Shown: one piece after another, positions 1 through 8,196 of the stretch
Layout of the letters: each line of letters begins with the position of its first letter
Numbering within the stretch: the stretch's first letter is position 1
From: a virus
IMG/VR virus record: IMGVR_UViG_3300012936_000001
Span: 62,001-126,000 of that record
Reading direction: 5' to 3' (one strand)
DNA length: 64,000 nt
Position numbers and translations under genes: made by a program
Notes under the pieces: generated by a model
What the model saw: only the letters and a program-made list of their open reading frames with translations
The model's database searches: none
Told to the model about the DNA's origin: nothing

Positions 1-78
1 AAAAAAATATAAACGACGAAACTATAAAAAAAGTTTTATCTATAGTTCAATTAAGAAATGAACTTTTGGAGAATAACA

Positions 79-684
79 ATGAGTGATTTGAAATTATTAA
101 CTGAGTTTAATGCATGGGAATTTGACAAAGAAAAAATGTTGAACGAAAGAACCAGTTCAAACAGATACGTTATGAAAGGTATTCTTCAAAAGGCAGACAC
201 TCTAAACCAAAATGGAAGAATATATCCGCAGGATATCTTGGAAAGAGAGGTGCGAAATTATCAAAAATTTATTGCCGAAAATAGAGCGCTTGGCGAATTG
301 GATCACCCGGATTCTTCTGTAGTAGAGTTGAAAAATGCTTCCCATATTGTTCGAGAAGCTTATATGGACGGAAAGATATGTTATGGAACAGTAGAAATTC
401 TTGATACTCCTGCTGGCAAGATTCTTAAGTCTTTGGTTGACAACGGAGTGACATTAGGTATATCGTCCAGAGGCGTAGGGTCTACGAGATCTGAAGGAGA
501 TTATCAGGTTGTTCAAGACGATTTTCAACTTATCTGCTGGGATTTCGTGTCGGAACCATCAACCCCCGGCGCCTTCATGATGAAAGAAGCAAAAGAAATA
601 AAGCCATCCGATCTTAAGAAAGTATTTAATAAATCGGATAGAATTGATAGAATATTCAACAACATATTAGATTGGAGAAAGTAA
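79..684 (+). CDS. 21: Prohead core protease, T4 gp21 family
   Basis: Serine protease expected to act inside the prohead, degrading the scaffold and trimming capsid and internal proteins after [L/I]-x-E. The 201-residue product has the family pattern: NQNGRIYP near residue 43, LDHP giving the catalytic His76, and LGISSRGVGS giving the nucleophile Ser129 or Ser130. I chose ATG 79 because GGAG at 68-71 lies 7 nt before it; an in-frame ATG at 58 has no such site. Its own N-terminus contains LLTE, a possible self-cleavage site. It stands ahead of the scaffold and capsid genes as in T4, although here six small genes separate it from the scaffold. Assignment is by motif and synteny. Confidence 0.9.
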   Translation: MSDLKLLTEFNAWEFDKEKMLNERTSSNRYVMKGILQKADTLNQNGRIYPQDILEREVRNYQKFIAENRALGELDHPDSSVVELKNASHIVREAYMDGKICYGTVEILDTPAGKILKSLVDNGVTLGISSRGVGSTRSEGDYQVVQDDFQLICWDFVSEPSTPGAFMMKEAKEIKPSDLKKVFNKSDRIDRIFNNILDWRK

Positions 685-1167
685 ATGGCAAATTATTGGA
701 GAGACTACGATAGAAGAAATGGAGCCGGCTCTACTCAAACCGCCCAACAATCAGGCCTACAGTGGCAAGGACCAGGTCTTAATTTCGCAGCAGAATATCA
801 GGTTGCAGGAATTCCAGCCGTATATACTATAACAACTTCAACGGGCGCAAGCGATCCTATTGTTTTTCCAGGTGTTACACAATGGATCATGATATCTCAC
901 AAAGGAACTAGTGACTCTTTTATTTCTTTCACTGCAAATGCTTATGATGGCGATAAAAAGTCTGATGAAAACACAACAAATGGAAATGCGCTATCTGCTT
1001 GGATGCTTCCACGATCCGCAACTATAGAATCAACAGGAAGAATTCCTATCAAGTGCACAAAATTGTATGTCGAAGTAGGATCTTCTTGTACAGTATCTAT
1101 TATCGCTGGAATCACAAATATACAAACCCATCACATGCCGGTCCTCACGGGATCAGGAGTAGGATAA
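685..1167 (+). CDS. Putative virion/head protein, unknown
   Basis: A 160-residue protein I do not recognise at family level. The start codon directly follows the protease stop, and GGAG sits in the last codons of the protease gene, so the two are translationally coupled. From about residue 40 the sequence alternates hydrophobic and small polar residues (PGVTQWIMISHKG, KLYVEVGSSCTVSIIAG) with no long helices, which suggests a beta-sandwich. Position in the head block makes a capsid decoration or other structural protein plausible, but no diagnostic motif supports that. It has no basic leader ending in L-x-E, unlike its downstream neighbours. Confidence 0.55.
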   Translation: MANYWRDYDRRNGAGSTQTAQQSGLQWQGPGLNFAAEYQVAGIPAVYTITTSTGASDPIVFPGVTQWIMISHKGTSDSFISFTANAYDGDKKSDENTTNGNALSAWMLPRSATIESTGRIPIKCTKLYVEVGSSCTVSIIAGITNIQTHHMPVLTGSGVG

Positions 1168-1170
1168 AAA

Positions 1171-1587
1171 ATGAAATTAAAACGTTCAGTTCTAAAACAG
1201 CTAATAAAAGAATGCCTAGTAGAGATTCTCATAGAGGGAATAGATTCCGAAGGACAAGAAGACCGTTTGGTTGAAGCAGCTGTCTCTTCTAGAAAACAGC
1301 AATTCAAAAAACCTCAAAACGACTATGTACCAGCATCATCTAAGAGTCAAAGAAAACCTATGATTAATGAACATGCTGTCTCTGCCATGGCCGGCGGTGA
1401 CAGCATTATGGCAGATATATTTCGTGACACCGCCTCAACGACCCTGCGAAATCAAGGCATGAAGAACGAAAACGCAAGAATACCTGCCGACAATGCCGCC
1501 GCTGTCGTTGCAGATCACGATCCAACAGAACTTTTCGAAGGTGCAGGAAACTGGGCAAAATTAGCATTTATGGGATCAGAAAAATAA
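1171..1587 (+). CDS. Candidate prohead cargo protein with capsid-targeting-like leader
   Basis: Small protein of 138 residues with no recognised domain. The N-terminus MKLKRSVLKQLIKE is a basic amphipathic helix ending in LIKE, matching the [L/I]-x-E consensus cut by gp21-type proteases; the same kind of leader recurs in several other small genes of this window. The rest is low in hydrophobics, rich in Ala, Asn and Glu, and probably poorly structured in part. It lies 3 nt after the preceding gene with an AGGAT ribosome site and stays within the head block. Being an internal head protein trimmed during maturation is an inference from the leader and the location only. Confidence 0.55.
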   Translation: MKLKRSVLKQLIKECLVEILIEGIDSEGQEDRLVEAAVSSRKQQFKKPQNDYVPASSKSQRKPMINEHAVSAMAGGDSIMADIFRDTASTTLRNQGMKNENARIPADNAAAVVADHDPTELFEGAGNWAKLAFMGSEK

Positions 1588-1588
1588 A

Positions 1589-1616
1589 TTGCAATAATAT
1601 ATTTCTGTCTCATAAT
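1589..1616 (+). promoter_or_regulatory. Weak sigma70-like promoter, TTGCAA-16-CATAAT
   Basis: TTGCAA (1589-1594), 16-base spacer, CATAAT (1611-1616) in the gap before the gene at 1651. It is weaker than the TTGTAA set. Confidence 0.3.
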
Positions 1617-1650
1617 TAGATTTATAGTCAAAAATTGTTAGGAGAAAACA

Positions 1651-1947
1651 ATGAGAAGAAAAAGATCCATGAGTGCAAAAGCATTCCGAAATTTTGTTAT
1701 TAGAGAAGCCAGAAAACTTCAAAAAGAAGCGGTATCTGGAAAGATCGAAGACGTTTCAAAAGTTAAGGCAAAAGAAGTTGATGCAGATGGATATGCTGAT
1801 ACGTTAGAGCAAGATATAGATTATATTAAAGCACTGAAAATCAAAGAAAATAAGATACGTAGACAGCATGCAAGAATGAAGCGCCAATTGAAAATGATCC
1901 AAGAAAGAAAAAGAAGATTGCGTGCTAGAGTTCTTAAGAACATATAA
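1651..1947 (+). CDS. Basic coiled-coil candidate internal head protein
   Basis: A 98-residue, strongly basic protein. The N-terminal segment ends in FVIRE followed by Ala at about residue 20, a fit to the gp21 cleavage consensus. Residues 55-95 are a Lys/Arg-rich predicted helix with regular hydrophobic positions (IRRQHARMKRQLKMIQERK), consistent with a coiled coil or DNA-contacting helix. A clear ribosome site (TTAGGAG) precedes ATG 1651. Basic DNA-associated internal proteins and small core proteins (T4 gp67, gp68, IPs) occupy this region in T4-like phages, but no direct homology is visible to me. The function is therefore left open. Confidence 0.5.
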   Translation: MRRKRSMSAKAFRNFVIREARKLQKEAVSGKIEDVSKVKAKEVDADGYADTLEQDIDYIKALKIKENKIRRQHARMKRQLKMIQERKRRLRARVLKNI

Positions 1948-1958
1948 GGAGACTATAG

Positions 1959-2471
1959 ATGTCAAAAAATTTTAGCACAATAAATTACAGAGGTGAGCCG
2001 ACAGCAGCCGCTCTTGGCCCGGTAGGAGGTGTATCAACCTCTGGAACAGCGAGAGTAAAAGCTTGTTTTCCGCAAACGCCGGTAATTACAGACGAACAGT
2101 TGATTGATATTTTTAAAGCAAATGTTCTTCCTGTTGGAGAAACAAAAGGATTTATGTTTGACAGCGAAGTTTATCTAGATTATAATCATCCAGACGCTCC
2201 TGGTTTTACGCCAGATGCTGATAAAAATTTACAGGTAGGTGATGAAAATATAGGGTCACACTTTGTTCCTAATCCTACTTCTCCTGGTGAAGGTTCTATT
2301 AATGTAACTGATAAGCCTGCTGCCCCTGAAGGATTCGCAACACATTCTGAACAATTTGGTAATGGAGCCGGTTCAAAGATGGCACCTAATGAATTAGGCG
2401 CTGCTCTAAGAACACAGCGAGAAACTTTTGGAGAGGCTTTGGCAAAAGGTAGGGCAATTAGAGGTTCATGA
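1959..2471 (+). CDS. Hypothetical protein in head gene block
   Basis: A 170-residue protein without a family I recognise. It starts 11 nt after the previous gene with AGGAG at 1947-1951. The sequence is rich in Gly, Ala and Pro with long coil-like stretches; a central part around residues 48-75 looks more ordered (ITDEQLIDIFKANVLPVG, then an aromatic/acidic stretch). No signal peptide, membrane segment or metal-binding motif is visible. Its last codons overlap the next start (ATGA), so the two are expressed together. A minor capsid or head-completion role is possible from position only. Confidence 0.5.
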   Translation: MSKNFSTINYRGEPTAAALGPVGGVSTSGTARVKACFPQTPVITDEQLIDIFKANVLPVGETKGFMFDSEVYLDYNHPDAPGFTPDADKNLQVGDENIGSHFVPNPTSPGEGSINVTDKPAAPEGFATHSEQFGNGAGSKMAPNELGAALRTQRETFGEALAKGRAIRGS

Positions 2472-2941
2472 GTAGTAAATTTGCATCGGGCAATTTTCCA
2501 AAAGCTGATGGGAGAACTGGTCTTGGTTACGGCCAGCTTTCTCCCGTTCATCATTTACCATACCAGAAAGCAGGTACCTTTCCATACTCTGAAGATGAAT
2601 GGGAAGATGAGCTGGATGATGTAGAGATAGACGAAAAGACTATTTCGGCAGTACATCAAAAAACTGCAACACCAAGAGATTATGATCCCATGCCATACGG
2701 AAATCGTTTCTATAATATTTCAGGAAATAGAAAGATATACGAAATCAGATCTTTGTCGCCATACTATGATGGTTCACAAAGAGGTAAGATAAATCGCTAT
2801 GGAGATCAAAAAGGCTGGAATTATTTACCAGATATTTGGGATGAAGACTCTGAAGAGCCTATTTATTCTTTAGAGGACCTTTCCGATAAACAAGAAAACA
2901 ACTTAAGAGAATGGATTAATCTAATATTGAGGACACTATGA
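2468..2941 (+). CDS. Hypothetical protein in head gene block
   Basis: A 157-residue protein, start overlapping the upstream stop as ATGA and its own stop overlapping the next start the same way. It has an acidic patch around residues 42-57 (EDEWEDELDDVEIDEK) and many Tyr, Pro and Gly residues in the second half. No family, catalytic motif, signal peptide or membrane helix is evident. The tight four-base overlaps on both sides show that it is a genuine member of the operon between the protease and scaffold genes. No function is assigned. Confidence 0.5.
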   Translation: MSSKFASGNFPKADGRTGLGYGQLSPVHHLPYQKAGTFPYSEDEWEDELDDVEIDEKTISAVHQKTATPRDYDPMPYGNRFYNISGNRKIYEIRSLSPYYDGSQRGKINRYGDQKGWNYLPDIWDEDSEEPIYSLEDLSDKQENNLREWINLILRTL

Positions 2942-3159
2942 GCAAACCATGCAACTTTGCCGTAAAAGCAAGACATGATTCTAGAAAAACTACTGCCGAA
3001 CAAAATTCTATACTAATAAAAAAATTTATGAGTAAATGGAAAAAATCAGGACTTCTTAAAGAGCTTAGGGATAGAGAATATCCTACTACAAGAGGTCAAA
3101 AAAGAAGACAGAAAAAAAATATCGGCATGAGACGCCATAAACATCGTCAAAGTTCGTGA
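2938..3159 (+). CDS. bS21-like ribosomal protein
   Basis: A 73-residue, very basic protein resembling bacterial ribosomal protein bS21, which sits on the 30S subunit near the anti-Shine-Dalgarno region. The aligned core runs from about residue 26: a phenylalanine followed by a basic helix, then KKSGLLKELRDREY, which matches the E. coli S21 pattern KAGVLAEVRRREF, followed by a Lys/Arg tail as in S21. Length is close to the usual 70 residues. Phage-encoded bS21 is known, for example in a T4-like pelagiphage. Being inside the head operon, between small virion genes and the scaffold, suggests late expression; by analogy it might replace host S21 and bias initiation toward phage mRNA. Assignment is by pattern similarity. 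Confidence 0.6.
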   Translation: MSKPCNFAVKARHDSRKTTAEQNSILIKKFMSKWKKSGLLKELRDREYPTTRGQKRRQKKNIGMRRHKHRQSS

Positions 3160-3177
3160 AGATTTGTTTTCTATGGA

Positions 3178-3185
3178 ATACTTAT
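3178..3185 (+). promoter_or_regulatory. Candidate late promoter element ATACTTAT
   Basis: ATACTTAT ends 26 nt before the scaffold start at 3212, and would drive scaffold and capsid. Confidence 0.5.
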
Positions 3186-3211
3186 GAATAAAATGTTAAT
3201 TGGAGAAATCA

Positions 3212-4915
3212 ATGTCTAATATCTTTGATGAAGCGATTGCAGACGCAAAAAAACTAAAAGAAATTGCGGAACAAAATGCAAAAAATAGGATTATAGAGGC
3301 TGTTACACCTAAAATAAAAAGGCTTATCGAAGCTGAAATTGCTGGTGAAGACATGGACCTGGAAGATGCAGAAGAAGATTCTGATGATTATGAAGAGTTC
3401 ACAGCCGGCGATACTGCCATGGATGTGGATTCCTCTTCTGGGCTGGATCTAAGTTATAACGAACCTGTGGAACCAGAAATGCCAGCAGATATGGGGTCAC
3501 CTATGATGACCGACGACATAGATCTGGATGATGGCCTTGGCCTAGAAATAGAAGACGATAAACCAGAAAAGAACGTTGTCATCAACGTCACGGTAGAAAG
3601 TGCCAGAAAATCTGCGTTGTCAAAATTGAGAAAAAGAAAAGCAGTAAAATTACTTGAAAGTCTAAGAAGTGCTAAAAATGCAAGCAAAAAAAGAAAAATG
3701 CTTTCTGAATTGGCAAAACTACAAAGAGAGTGCATATCTAGTAGTAGTACTGTTGACAAAAAATTAGCAAGAAAATTATCAACTTTATTAAAGGAGACAA
3801 ATATGTCTAGAAGAACACGAAAAAACTGGTTTTTATTCGAAGGCGAAGGTGAAGGCGAAGACGAGGACTTGGATCTCGGCGGAGACGAAGATCTTGACCT
3901 TGAAGATGAAGACGAAGAAGTGGACGTCGATGCTATTAAGTCAGCAATCGAAGAATTAGCTGATGCAGTCGGTCTTGAAGTAATGGACGAGGACGAGGAC
4001 GAAGACGAAGACGTAGAGGGTGAAGAAGAGGAAGAGGAAGAAGATCTTGACCTTGGAGAAGCCGATATGGATGATGTCGATATGGCAGAGGGAATATACG
4101 AAGCTGACATGGATGAAGACGAGGATCTCAAAGAAGACGATGATAAAGTCGTTGAGATTAACGAGTCTGCTCTTCGTAGAGACCTTATGAGAATGAAGCG
4201 CAATGCTCGTAACCGTCGTTCTCGACGACTTGCAGAATCACGTCGTTCAAGAAGCGCAAGCAGAAGACGCCGCAGACTTTTTGAAGCAGAAGCAGTAGAT
4301 GCTGCTAGCCATTTTGGCGGCGGATCTGCCGAACAAGAAATGTTCATTGATGTCGACGAAAACACTCTTATTAATGCTCTCGCAGAAGAACTTGGAGACG
4401 CACACGATCTTGACATGAACATAGACGGATCTGGAGATGCTTCCAAAGCAGCCGGCCATTTTGGCGGCGGAAAAGCTCAGGCTATTCGTGAAGCAAGACG
4501 AAGAAGAGCAATCGCTCGTCGTGCAAAAATTACAGAGTCTCGCGCAAAGCGTGCAGTACTGGCTGAACGCAAGAAAGCTGCAGCTGCAAAGCGTGAACTC
4601 AAAGAATCAAATCTTTTTAATGCAAAATTGTTGTATGTAAACAAATTGATGCAACAGCATGTTCTAAACAAAAAGCAACAGCGTGCGATTGTTGAGGCTC
4701 TTGATAATGCCAAGACGTTACGTGAAGCAAAACTACTTTTCGAAGGGCTTTCTGATTCTCTTTCGAAAGCAAAAAGAAAATCAGGCAACAGCCTAAATGA
4801 ATCCAGAGTTATTTCCGGAAGATCATCAACTGCAACTCGTAGCTCTGCTCCTGCAACTACTCAAATGAGTTCGGACCTTTCTAGATGGCAAAAACTCGCT
4901 GGAATCAAAAAGTAA
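3212..4915 (+). CDS. 22: Prohead core scaffold, T4 gp22-like
   Basis: Internal scaffold on which the capsid shell assembles and which the protease later destroys. The 567-residue product is about twice the size of T4 gp22 and extremely charged: polyacidic blocks near residues 40-75 and 205-300 alternate with Arg-rich blocks near 330-360 and 430-470. The C-terminal region (LLYVNKLMQQHVLNKKQQ followed by VEALDNAKTLREAKLLFE) is the part typical of gp22-like scaffolds. Many L-x-E and I-x-E sites fit proteolytic destruction. ATG 3212 was chosen for GGAG at 3202-3205. A candidate late promoter lies at 3178-3185, and the capsid gene follows 46 nt downstream. Confidence 0.8.
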   Translation: MSNIFDEAIADAKKLKEIAEQNAKNRIIEAVTPKIKRLIEAEIAGEDMDLEDAEEDSDDYEEFTAGDTAMDVDSSSGLDLSYNEPVEPEMPADMGSPMMTDDIDLDDGLGLEIEDDKPEKNVVINVTVESARKSALSKLRKRKAVKLLESLRSAKNASKKRKMLSELAKLQRECISSSSTVDKKLARKLSTLLKETNMSRRTRKNWFLFEGEGEGEDEDLDLGGDEDLDLEDEDEEVDVDAIKSAIEELADAVGLEVMDEDEDEDEDVEGEEEEEEEDLDLGEADMDDVDMAEGIYEADMDEDEDLKEDDDKVVEINESALRRDLMRMKRNARNRRSRRLAESRRSRSASRRRRRLFEAEAVDAASHFGGGSAEQEMFIDVDENTLINALAEELGDAHDLDMNIDGSGDASKAAGHFGGGKAQAIREARRRRAIARRAKITESRAKRAVLAERKKAAAAKRELKESNLFNAKLLYVNKLMQQHVLNKKQQRAIVEALDNAKTLREAKLLFEGLSDSLSKAKRKSGNSLNESRVISGRSSTATRSSAPATTQMSSDLSRWQKLAGIKK

Positions 4916-4961
4916 GTTCAGCCCAAGTTAAAAACAAACACAACTTTTATTGGAGACAAAA

Positions 4962-6920
4962 ATGTCATTTACATTGCAAAAGTTGACAGAGGGCATTCGT
5001 CAACGTCACATGGGTGCCCAACATCAACGACTTACAGAAAAATGGAACCGCACAGGTCTTCTTCGTGGTCTTAACGGACAAAACAAAGAAAACATGGCAG
5101 TTCTTCTCGAAAACCAAGCCGCTCAACTTTTGAGAGAGGCAAACACTCTTGGAGCTACTAGTGCTAGTGGAACTGGTCCCTCTGCTTCCGGAGACATTCG
5201 CGGATTCCAGAACGTTGCATTCCCAATCGTTCGCCGAGTATTTGGTGGATTGGTTGCAAACGATCTCGTATCTATTCAGCCCATGAGCCTTCCAGCTGGA
5301 TTGCTCTTCTATCTTGATTACACTTACGGTTCAAGCGTCGGTGGAGCAGATGGAACAGTTGACTCTACTGTTTATCAACAAGGTCAGTCAATCTACAACA
5401 ACCCTGCTGGAAAAGGAATTCAGTCTGGTTCTTTGGCTGTAGGTGGACAATACGATCTTGCTGGTGCAGGATTCTCACGAAAGCATACAGCTGCTGTTCT
5501 GGCCGAATCAAATACACTCGGAACAAACATTGTAACAGGTGTTTGGAGTCCTAGCGACGCATTCCAAAATGGAGCTAGCGTTTCTGATGCTTACATCTCT
5601 GCAGTTGGACAGTTTACTGGTTCTAACGCTCGATTGATGCAATATGATCCTCAGATTCGTACTGCTCTTGATAATAACGAGCTCGGCGCTGTTCTTTTTG
5701 CTATGATCCCTACATCTTTGATGACTGGATCTAATTCAGAACAAGCTGATCTTACCATGATCAAGGACATTGCACTTACTGCTGAAAAGGCCGGAGAAGC
5801 TACAAACGCTGCATTGCTTACTCAGTGGGGAGAAAAATATCAAGGTGGAAACAACGTCAAGAACCTCCGACGTCTCAACCAATTGGTTACGTGGGACGGC
5901 TCTGGTCTTCCTGTGCATGCTCCTCTTGCTGAATACAATACTTCAAATGCTTATGTATTGATGGTTGTAAAAGCGACAAAGGGCGCAATCCCTACTCTTG
6001 CAACTTTGGCTGCCGAGCAAATTGGTGATCTTTCTTTCCCAATTAAGCCTACCAGAACTTCTGGCGACAGCGGCGATTCAATCTTGGTTCCAACTTTTGA
6101 ATCTAACATGCTTGCTGGTGCTTCAAACGCTCCTGTTATTCCTGAAATCGACATTAAGATCGAATCTATCTCTGTTACCGCGGTAACTAGAAAGCTTCGT
6201 GCTCGTTGGTCTCCAGAACTTGCTCAGGACTTGAATGCATACCACTCTATGGATGCAGAAGTTGAGTTGACTCAGATTCTTTCTGAGCAAATTGCTCTTG
6301 AACTTGACCGTGAGATTCTTAACGACCTTCTTACTCAGGCAAATGGTGCTAACCTTTACTGGTCACGCGCTCCTGGTAAATTCGTCAACAAAGAAACCGG
6401 TTCTCAGATTGCTGTCTCAACTTCTGTGGCAAGTCCTTCTTTCACTGGTACAGTTCGTGAATGGTACGAAACTCTTACAGAGACCATCATCGACGCTGCT
6501 AACACTATTCACCGTAAGACTCTTCGTGGATCTGCTAACTTCATCGTGGTTGGACCTGATGTTGCTACAATCCTTGAAAGCTCTGTTCTTTACAAGCCTG
6601 TATACAGCCTTGACGGTGACGGGCAAGTTGGTAACCCAATGACTATTGGCGCCGAGAAAGTTGGTAACTTGAGCAATCGTTTCACAGTCTACAAGGATCC
6701 TTACTTCCCACGTAACAAGATCTTGATCGGTTACAAAGGTGGTTCTTATCTTGAAACTGGTTATGTATATGCTCCTTACGTGCCTCTTATTGTTACCCCT
6801 ACGATCTTTGCTCCTGAGGACTTCACTCCTCGTAAGGGTGTAATGACTCGTTACGGTAAGAAGATGGTTCGTTCTGACTTCTACGGAACTGTTACATGCT
6901 TGGATATGCACATCATCTAA
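4962..6920 (+). CDS. 23: Major capsid protein, T4 gp23-like
   Basis: Forms the hexameric capsomers of the head. The 652-residue protein carries the gp23 signature VAFPIVRRVFGGLVANDLVS and QPMSLPAGLLFYLDYTY near residues 85-125, and a conserved pre-sequence (LLENQAAQLLRE). LLRE ends at Glu59, followed by Ala, an excellent [L/I]-x-E site for removal of an N-terminal delta peptide; T4 gp23 is cut after Glu65. Start 4962 is preceded by GGAG at 4952-4955. It is longer than T4 gp23 (521), with extra sequence in the middle. Codon choice differs visibly from neighbours (many CGT, GCT, CTT), as expected for the most abundant protein. A strong terminator follows. Confidence 0.93.
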   Translation: MSFTLQKLTEGIRQRHMGAQHQRLTEKWNRTGLLRGLNGQNKENMAVLLENQAAQLLREANTLGATSASGTGPSASGDIRGFQNVAFPIVRRVFGGLVANDLVSIQPMSLPAGLLFYLDYTYGSSVGGADGTVDSTVYQQGQSIYNNPAGKGIQSGSLAVGGQYDLAGAGFSRKHTAAVLAESNTLGTNIVTGVWSPSDAFQNGASVSDAYISAVGQFTGSNARLMQYDPQIRTALDNNELGAVLFAMIPTSLMTGSNSEQADLTMIKDIALTAEKAGEATNAALLTQWGEKYQGGNNVKNLRRLNQLVTWDGSGLPVHAPLAEYNTSNAYVLMVVKATKGAIPTLATLAAEQIGDLSFPIKPTRTSGDSGDSILVPTFESNMLAGASNAPVIPEIDIKIESISVTAVTRKLRARWSPELAQDLNAYHSMDAEVELTQILSEQIALELDREILNDLLTQANGANLYWSRAPGKFVNKETGSQIAVSTSVASPSFTGTVREWYETLTETIIDAANTIHRKTLRGSANFIVVGPDVATILESSVLYKPVYSLDGDGQVGNPMTIGAEKVGNLSNRFTVYKDPYFPRNKILIGYKGGSYLETGYVYAPYVPLIVTPTIFAPEDFTPRKGVMTRYGKKMVRSDFYGTVTCLDMHII

Positions 6921-6942
6921 TGACGGTGTAATCTATTCATCT

Positions 6943-6968
6943 AAGGCGGCTTTATGGCCGCCTTTTTT
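6943..6968 (+). terminator. Rho-independent terminator after the capsid gene
   Basis: The stem AAGGCGGC (6943-6950) pairs perfectly with GCCGCCTT (6957-6964) around a six-base loop and runs into a T tract ending at 6968. It begins 22 nt after the capsid stop and closes the head operon. Confidence 0.9.
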
Positions 6969-6978
6969 GTTTAACGGT

Positions 6979-6986
6979 ATATTTAT
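6979..6986 (+). promoter_or_regulatory. Candidate late promoter element ATATTTAT
   Basis: ATATTTAT ends 24 nt before the start at 7011 and lies just after the capsid terminator, where a new promoter would be needed. It matches the ATA[C/T]TTAT element seen before other structural genes here. Confidence 0.5.
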
Positions 6987-7010
6987 TAATGATATATGGG
7001 GGAAATCATT

Positions 7011-7706
7011 ATGTTTAATTTGTTATGGCCACTAGTGGCATTTTCTGGGGAACCAATTCAAGAGATAGAGGTTATCGCACATGAAGACATTGAGGTCTAT
7101 GTTGCGCCTACGATAGTAAAAAATGAATCTAAAAAAATAGAAGCTACGATCGGCAACTATTCTATATTCGGTTATACGTCTCAGTATAAAAATCTTGCAA
7201 AAGTAAAAGATGTGTATGGATGGACAACTATAGACTATTCAGACCAAAATGTCAATGTGATGAACGAAGATACAATAAAATATTATTGGGAAGATTGCGA
7301 CTATAAGAAAGAACCAAAAAATTGTTCCTATAAAAATTCTCATTATCTTCTCGAATCCTATATAACTGTGGATGAAAACCAAATAACACTAGAGATGTTT
7401 TTATATGATCCAGAATTACAAATAATATCTTCCTCTAGAGAAACATCCACAATAAAGATAAATTGGATAAAACAACAAGAAATGACCGTGCAAGATAACA
7501 CTATGGGATCGATCAACAGAGGGAATAATTGTACACAATCTTCTTGTCCTGTTCAATCTAATTCTGGAACTTACGTAAGGAATAGATCTGTTAGCAAGCC
7601 AAAAGAAGAACATCCGATAAGATGGGATATTCCTCCAATGTTATTAAACAAACATGTGCAACAGTGTACTATAAGACTATGGTCGTCTGTAAAATTTAAA
7701 TTGTAA
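7011..7706 (+). CDS. Hypothetical protein with short hydrophobic N-terminus
   Basis: A 231-residue protein of unknown role. ATG 7011 follows a strong GGGGGA ribosome site; an upstream in-frame start would lie on that site. The N-terminus (FNLLWPLVAFSG) is hydrophobic and short, so it could be a minimal export signal, although it lacks the usual basic residues. The body is rich in Ile, Tyr, Glu and Asn with four cysteines (two pairs, CDYKKEPKNC and CTQSSC) that could form disulfides if exported. It is expressed separately from the capsid gene. I see no enzyme motif. Whether it is a structural or a host-envelope protein cannot be told from the sequence. Confidence 0.55.
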   Translation: MFNLLWPLVAFSGEPIQEIEVIAHEDIEVYVAPTIVKNESKKIEATIGNYSIFGYTSQYKNLAKVKDVYGWTTIDYSDQNVNVMNEDTIKYYWEDCDYKKEPKNCSYKNSHYLLESYITVDENQITLEMFLYDPELQIISSSRETSTIKINWIKQQEMTVQDNTMGSINRGNNCTQSSCPVQSNSGTYVRNRSVSKPKEEHPIRWDIPPMLLNKHVQQCTIRLWSSVKFKL

Positions 7707-7722
7707 CAACAACAACACAAGC

Positions 7723-7730
7723 ATATTTAT
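7723..7730 (+). promoter_or_regulatory. Candidate late promoter element ATATTTAT
   Basis: ATATTTAT ends 32 nt before the start at 7763, in the gap between two genes. Same element class as at 6979 and 11216. Confidence 0.45.
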
Positions 7731-7762
7731 ATGCAAGCAATACAATCCATAGGAGAAATTAA

Positions 7763-8038
7763 ATGCCAGTTAAGAAAACAGAACCTGCAAAATCTACAGC
7801 AGGGCTTGAAAAAAAAGTAGCAGAACTTGAAAAGAAGCTAGCAGAGCTAGTTGCAAAATTGGAACTGCATGAAAAAGAATCAAAAAAAGGACAAGAAGAG
7901 CTTCATGCCAAGTGTGACGAATGCTGTAAACCAAAGTCTTCAGGAACAGAAGACAAAGAATGTCGTGAAGCTGTAAAAGCTATCGCAAAATCTTTACTTA
8001 GTCCAAGAGCATCTGTTCCAGACGTTTCTGGCCTGTAA
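7763..8038 (+). CDS. Small coiled-coil protein
   Basis: A 91-residue protein. Residues 14-47 form a clear heptad-repeat coiled coil (GLEKKVAELEKKLAELVAKL). It is followed by a cysteine cluster (CDECC) at about 51-55 and another Cys near 67, which might bind metal or stay reduced. No membrane segment or signal is present. It has a good AGGAG site and its own upstream promoter-like element, and a hairpin follows it, so it is probably a separate transcription unit before the neck genes. The function is unknown. Confidence 0.55.
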   Translation: MPVKKTEPAKSTAGLEKKVAELEKKLAELVAKLELHEKESKKGQEELHAKCDECCKPKSSGTEDKECREAVKAIAKSLLSPRASVPDVSGL

Positions 8039-8092
8039 AATTTACATACCAAATTCAAATAAGTCAACAAAAAAATTAATTCATTGATGACA

Positions 8093-8129
8093 AAAAATTG
8101 GCTGTATCTTATTGGTATTGCCAATTTTT
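8093..8129 (+). terminator. Candidate terminator hairpin
   Basis: AAAAATTGGC (8093-8102) is perfectly complementary to GCCAATTTTT (8120-8129) with a 17-base loop. The A-rich and T-rich arms would let it act in either direction. Low GC content makes it weaker than the capsid terminator. It sits in the 158-nt gap before the neck genes. Confidence 0.45.
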
Positions 8130-8166
8130 CATTTAGGGCGAAGAAGGAATCAGGCAAATTTGAAAG

Positions 8167-8174
8167 ATACTTAT
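8167..8174 (+). promoter_or_regulatory. Candidate late promoter element ATACTTAT
   Basis: ATACTTAT ends 22 nt before the neck gene start at 8197 and follows the hairpin at 8093-8129. Confidence 0.5.
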
Positions 8175-8196
8175 ATTTGGAACGCGGGAGAAAAGA

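Noticed and set aside
1-57. Inverted repeat ACTATA/TATAGT (21-26, 41-46) as a terminator
   Set aside because: AT-only stem with no T tract, and the upstream gene lies outside the window, so it cannot be judged.
3454-4446. 330-codon open frame on the minus strand
   Set aside because: Antisense of the scaffold gene; its Ser-rich sequence is the expected reading of GAA/GAC-rich acidic coding opposite. No ribosome site.
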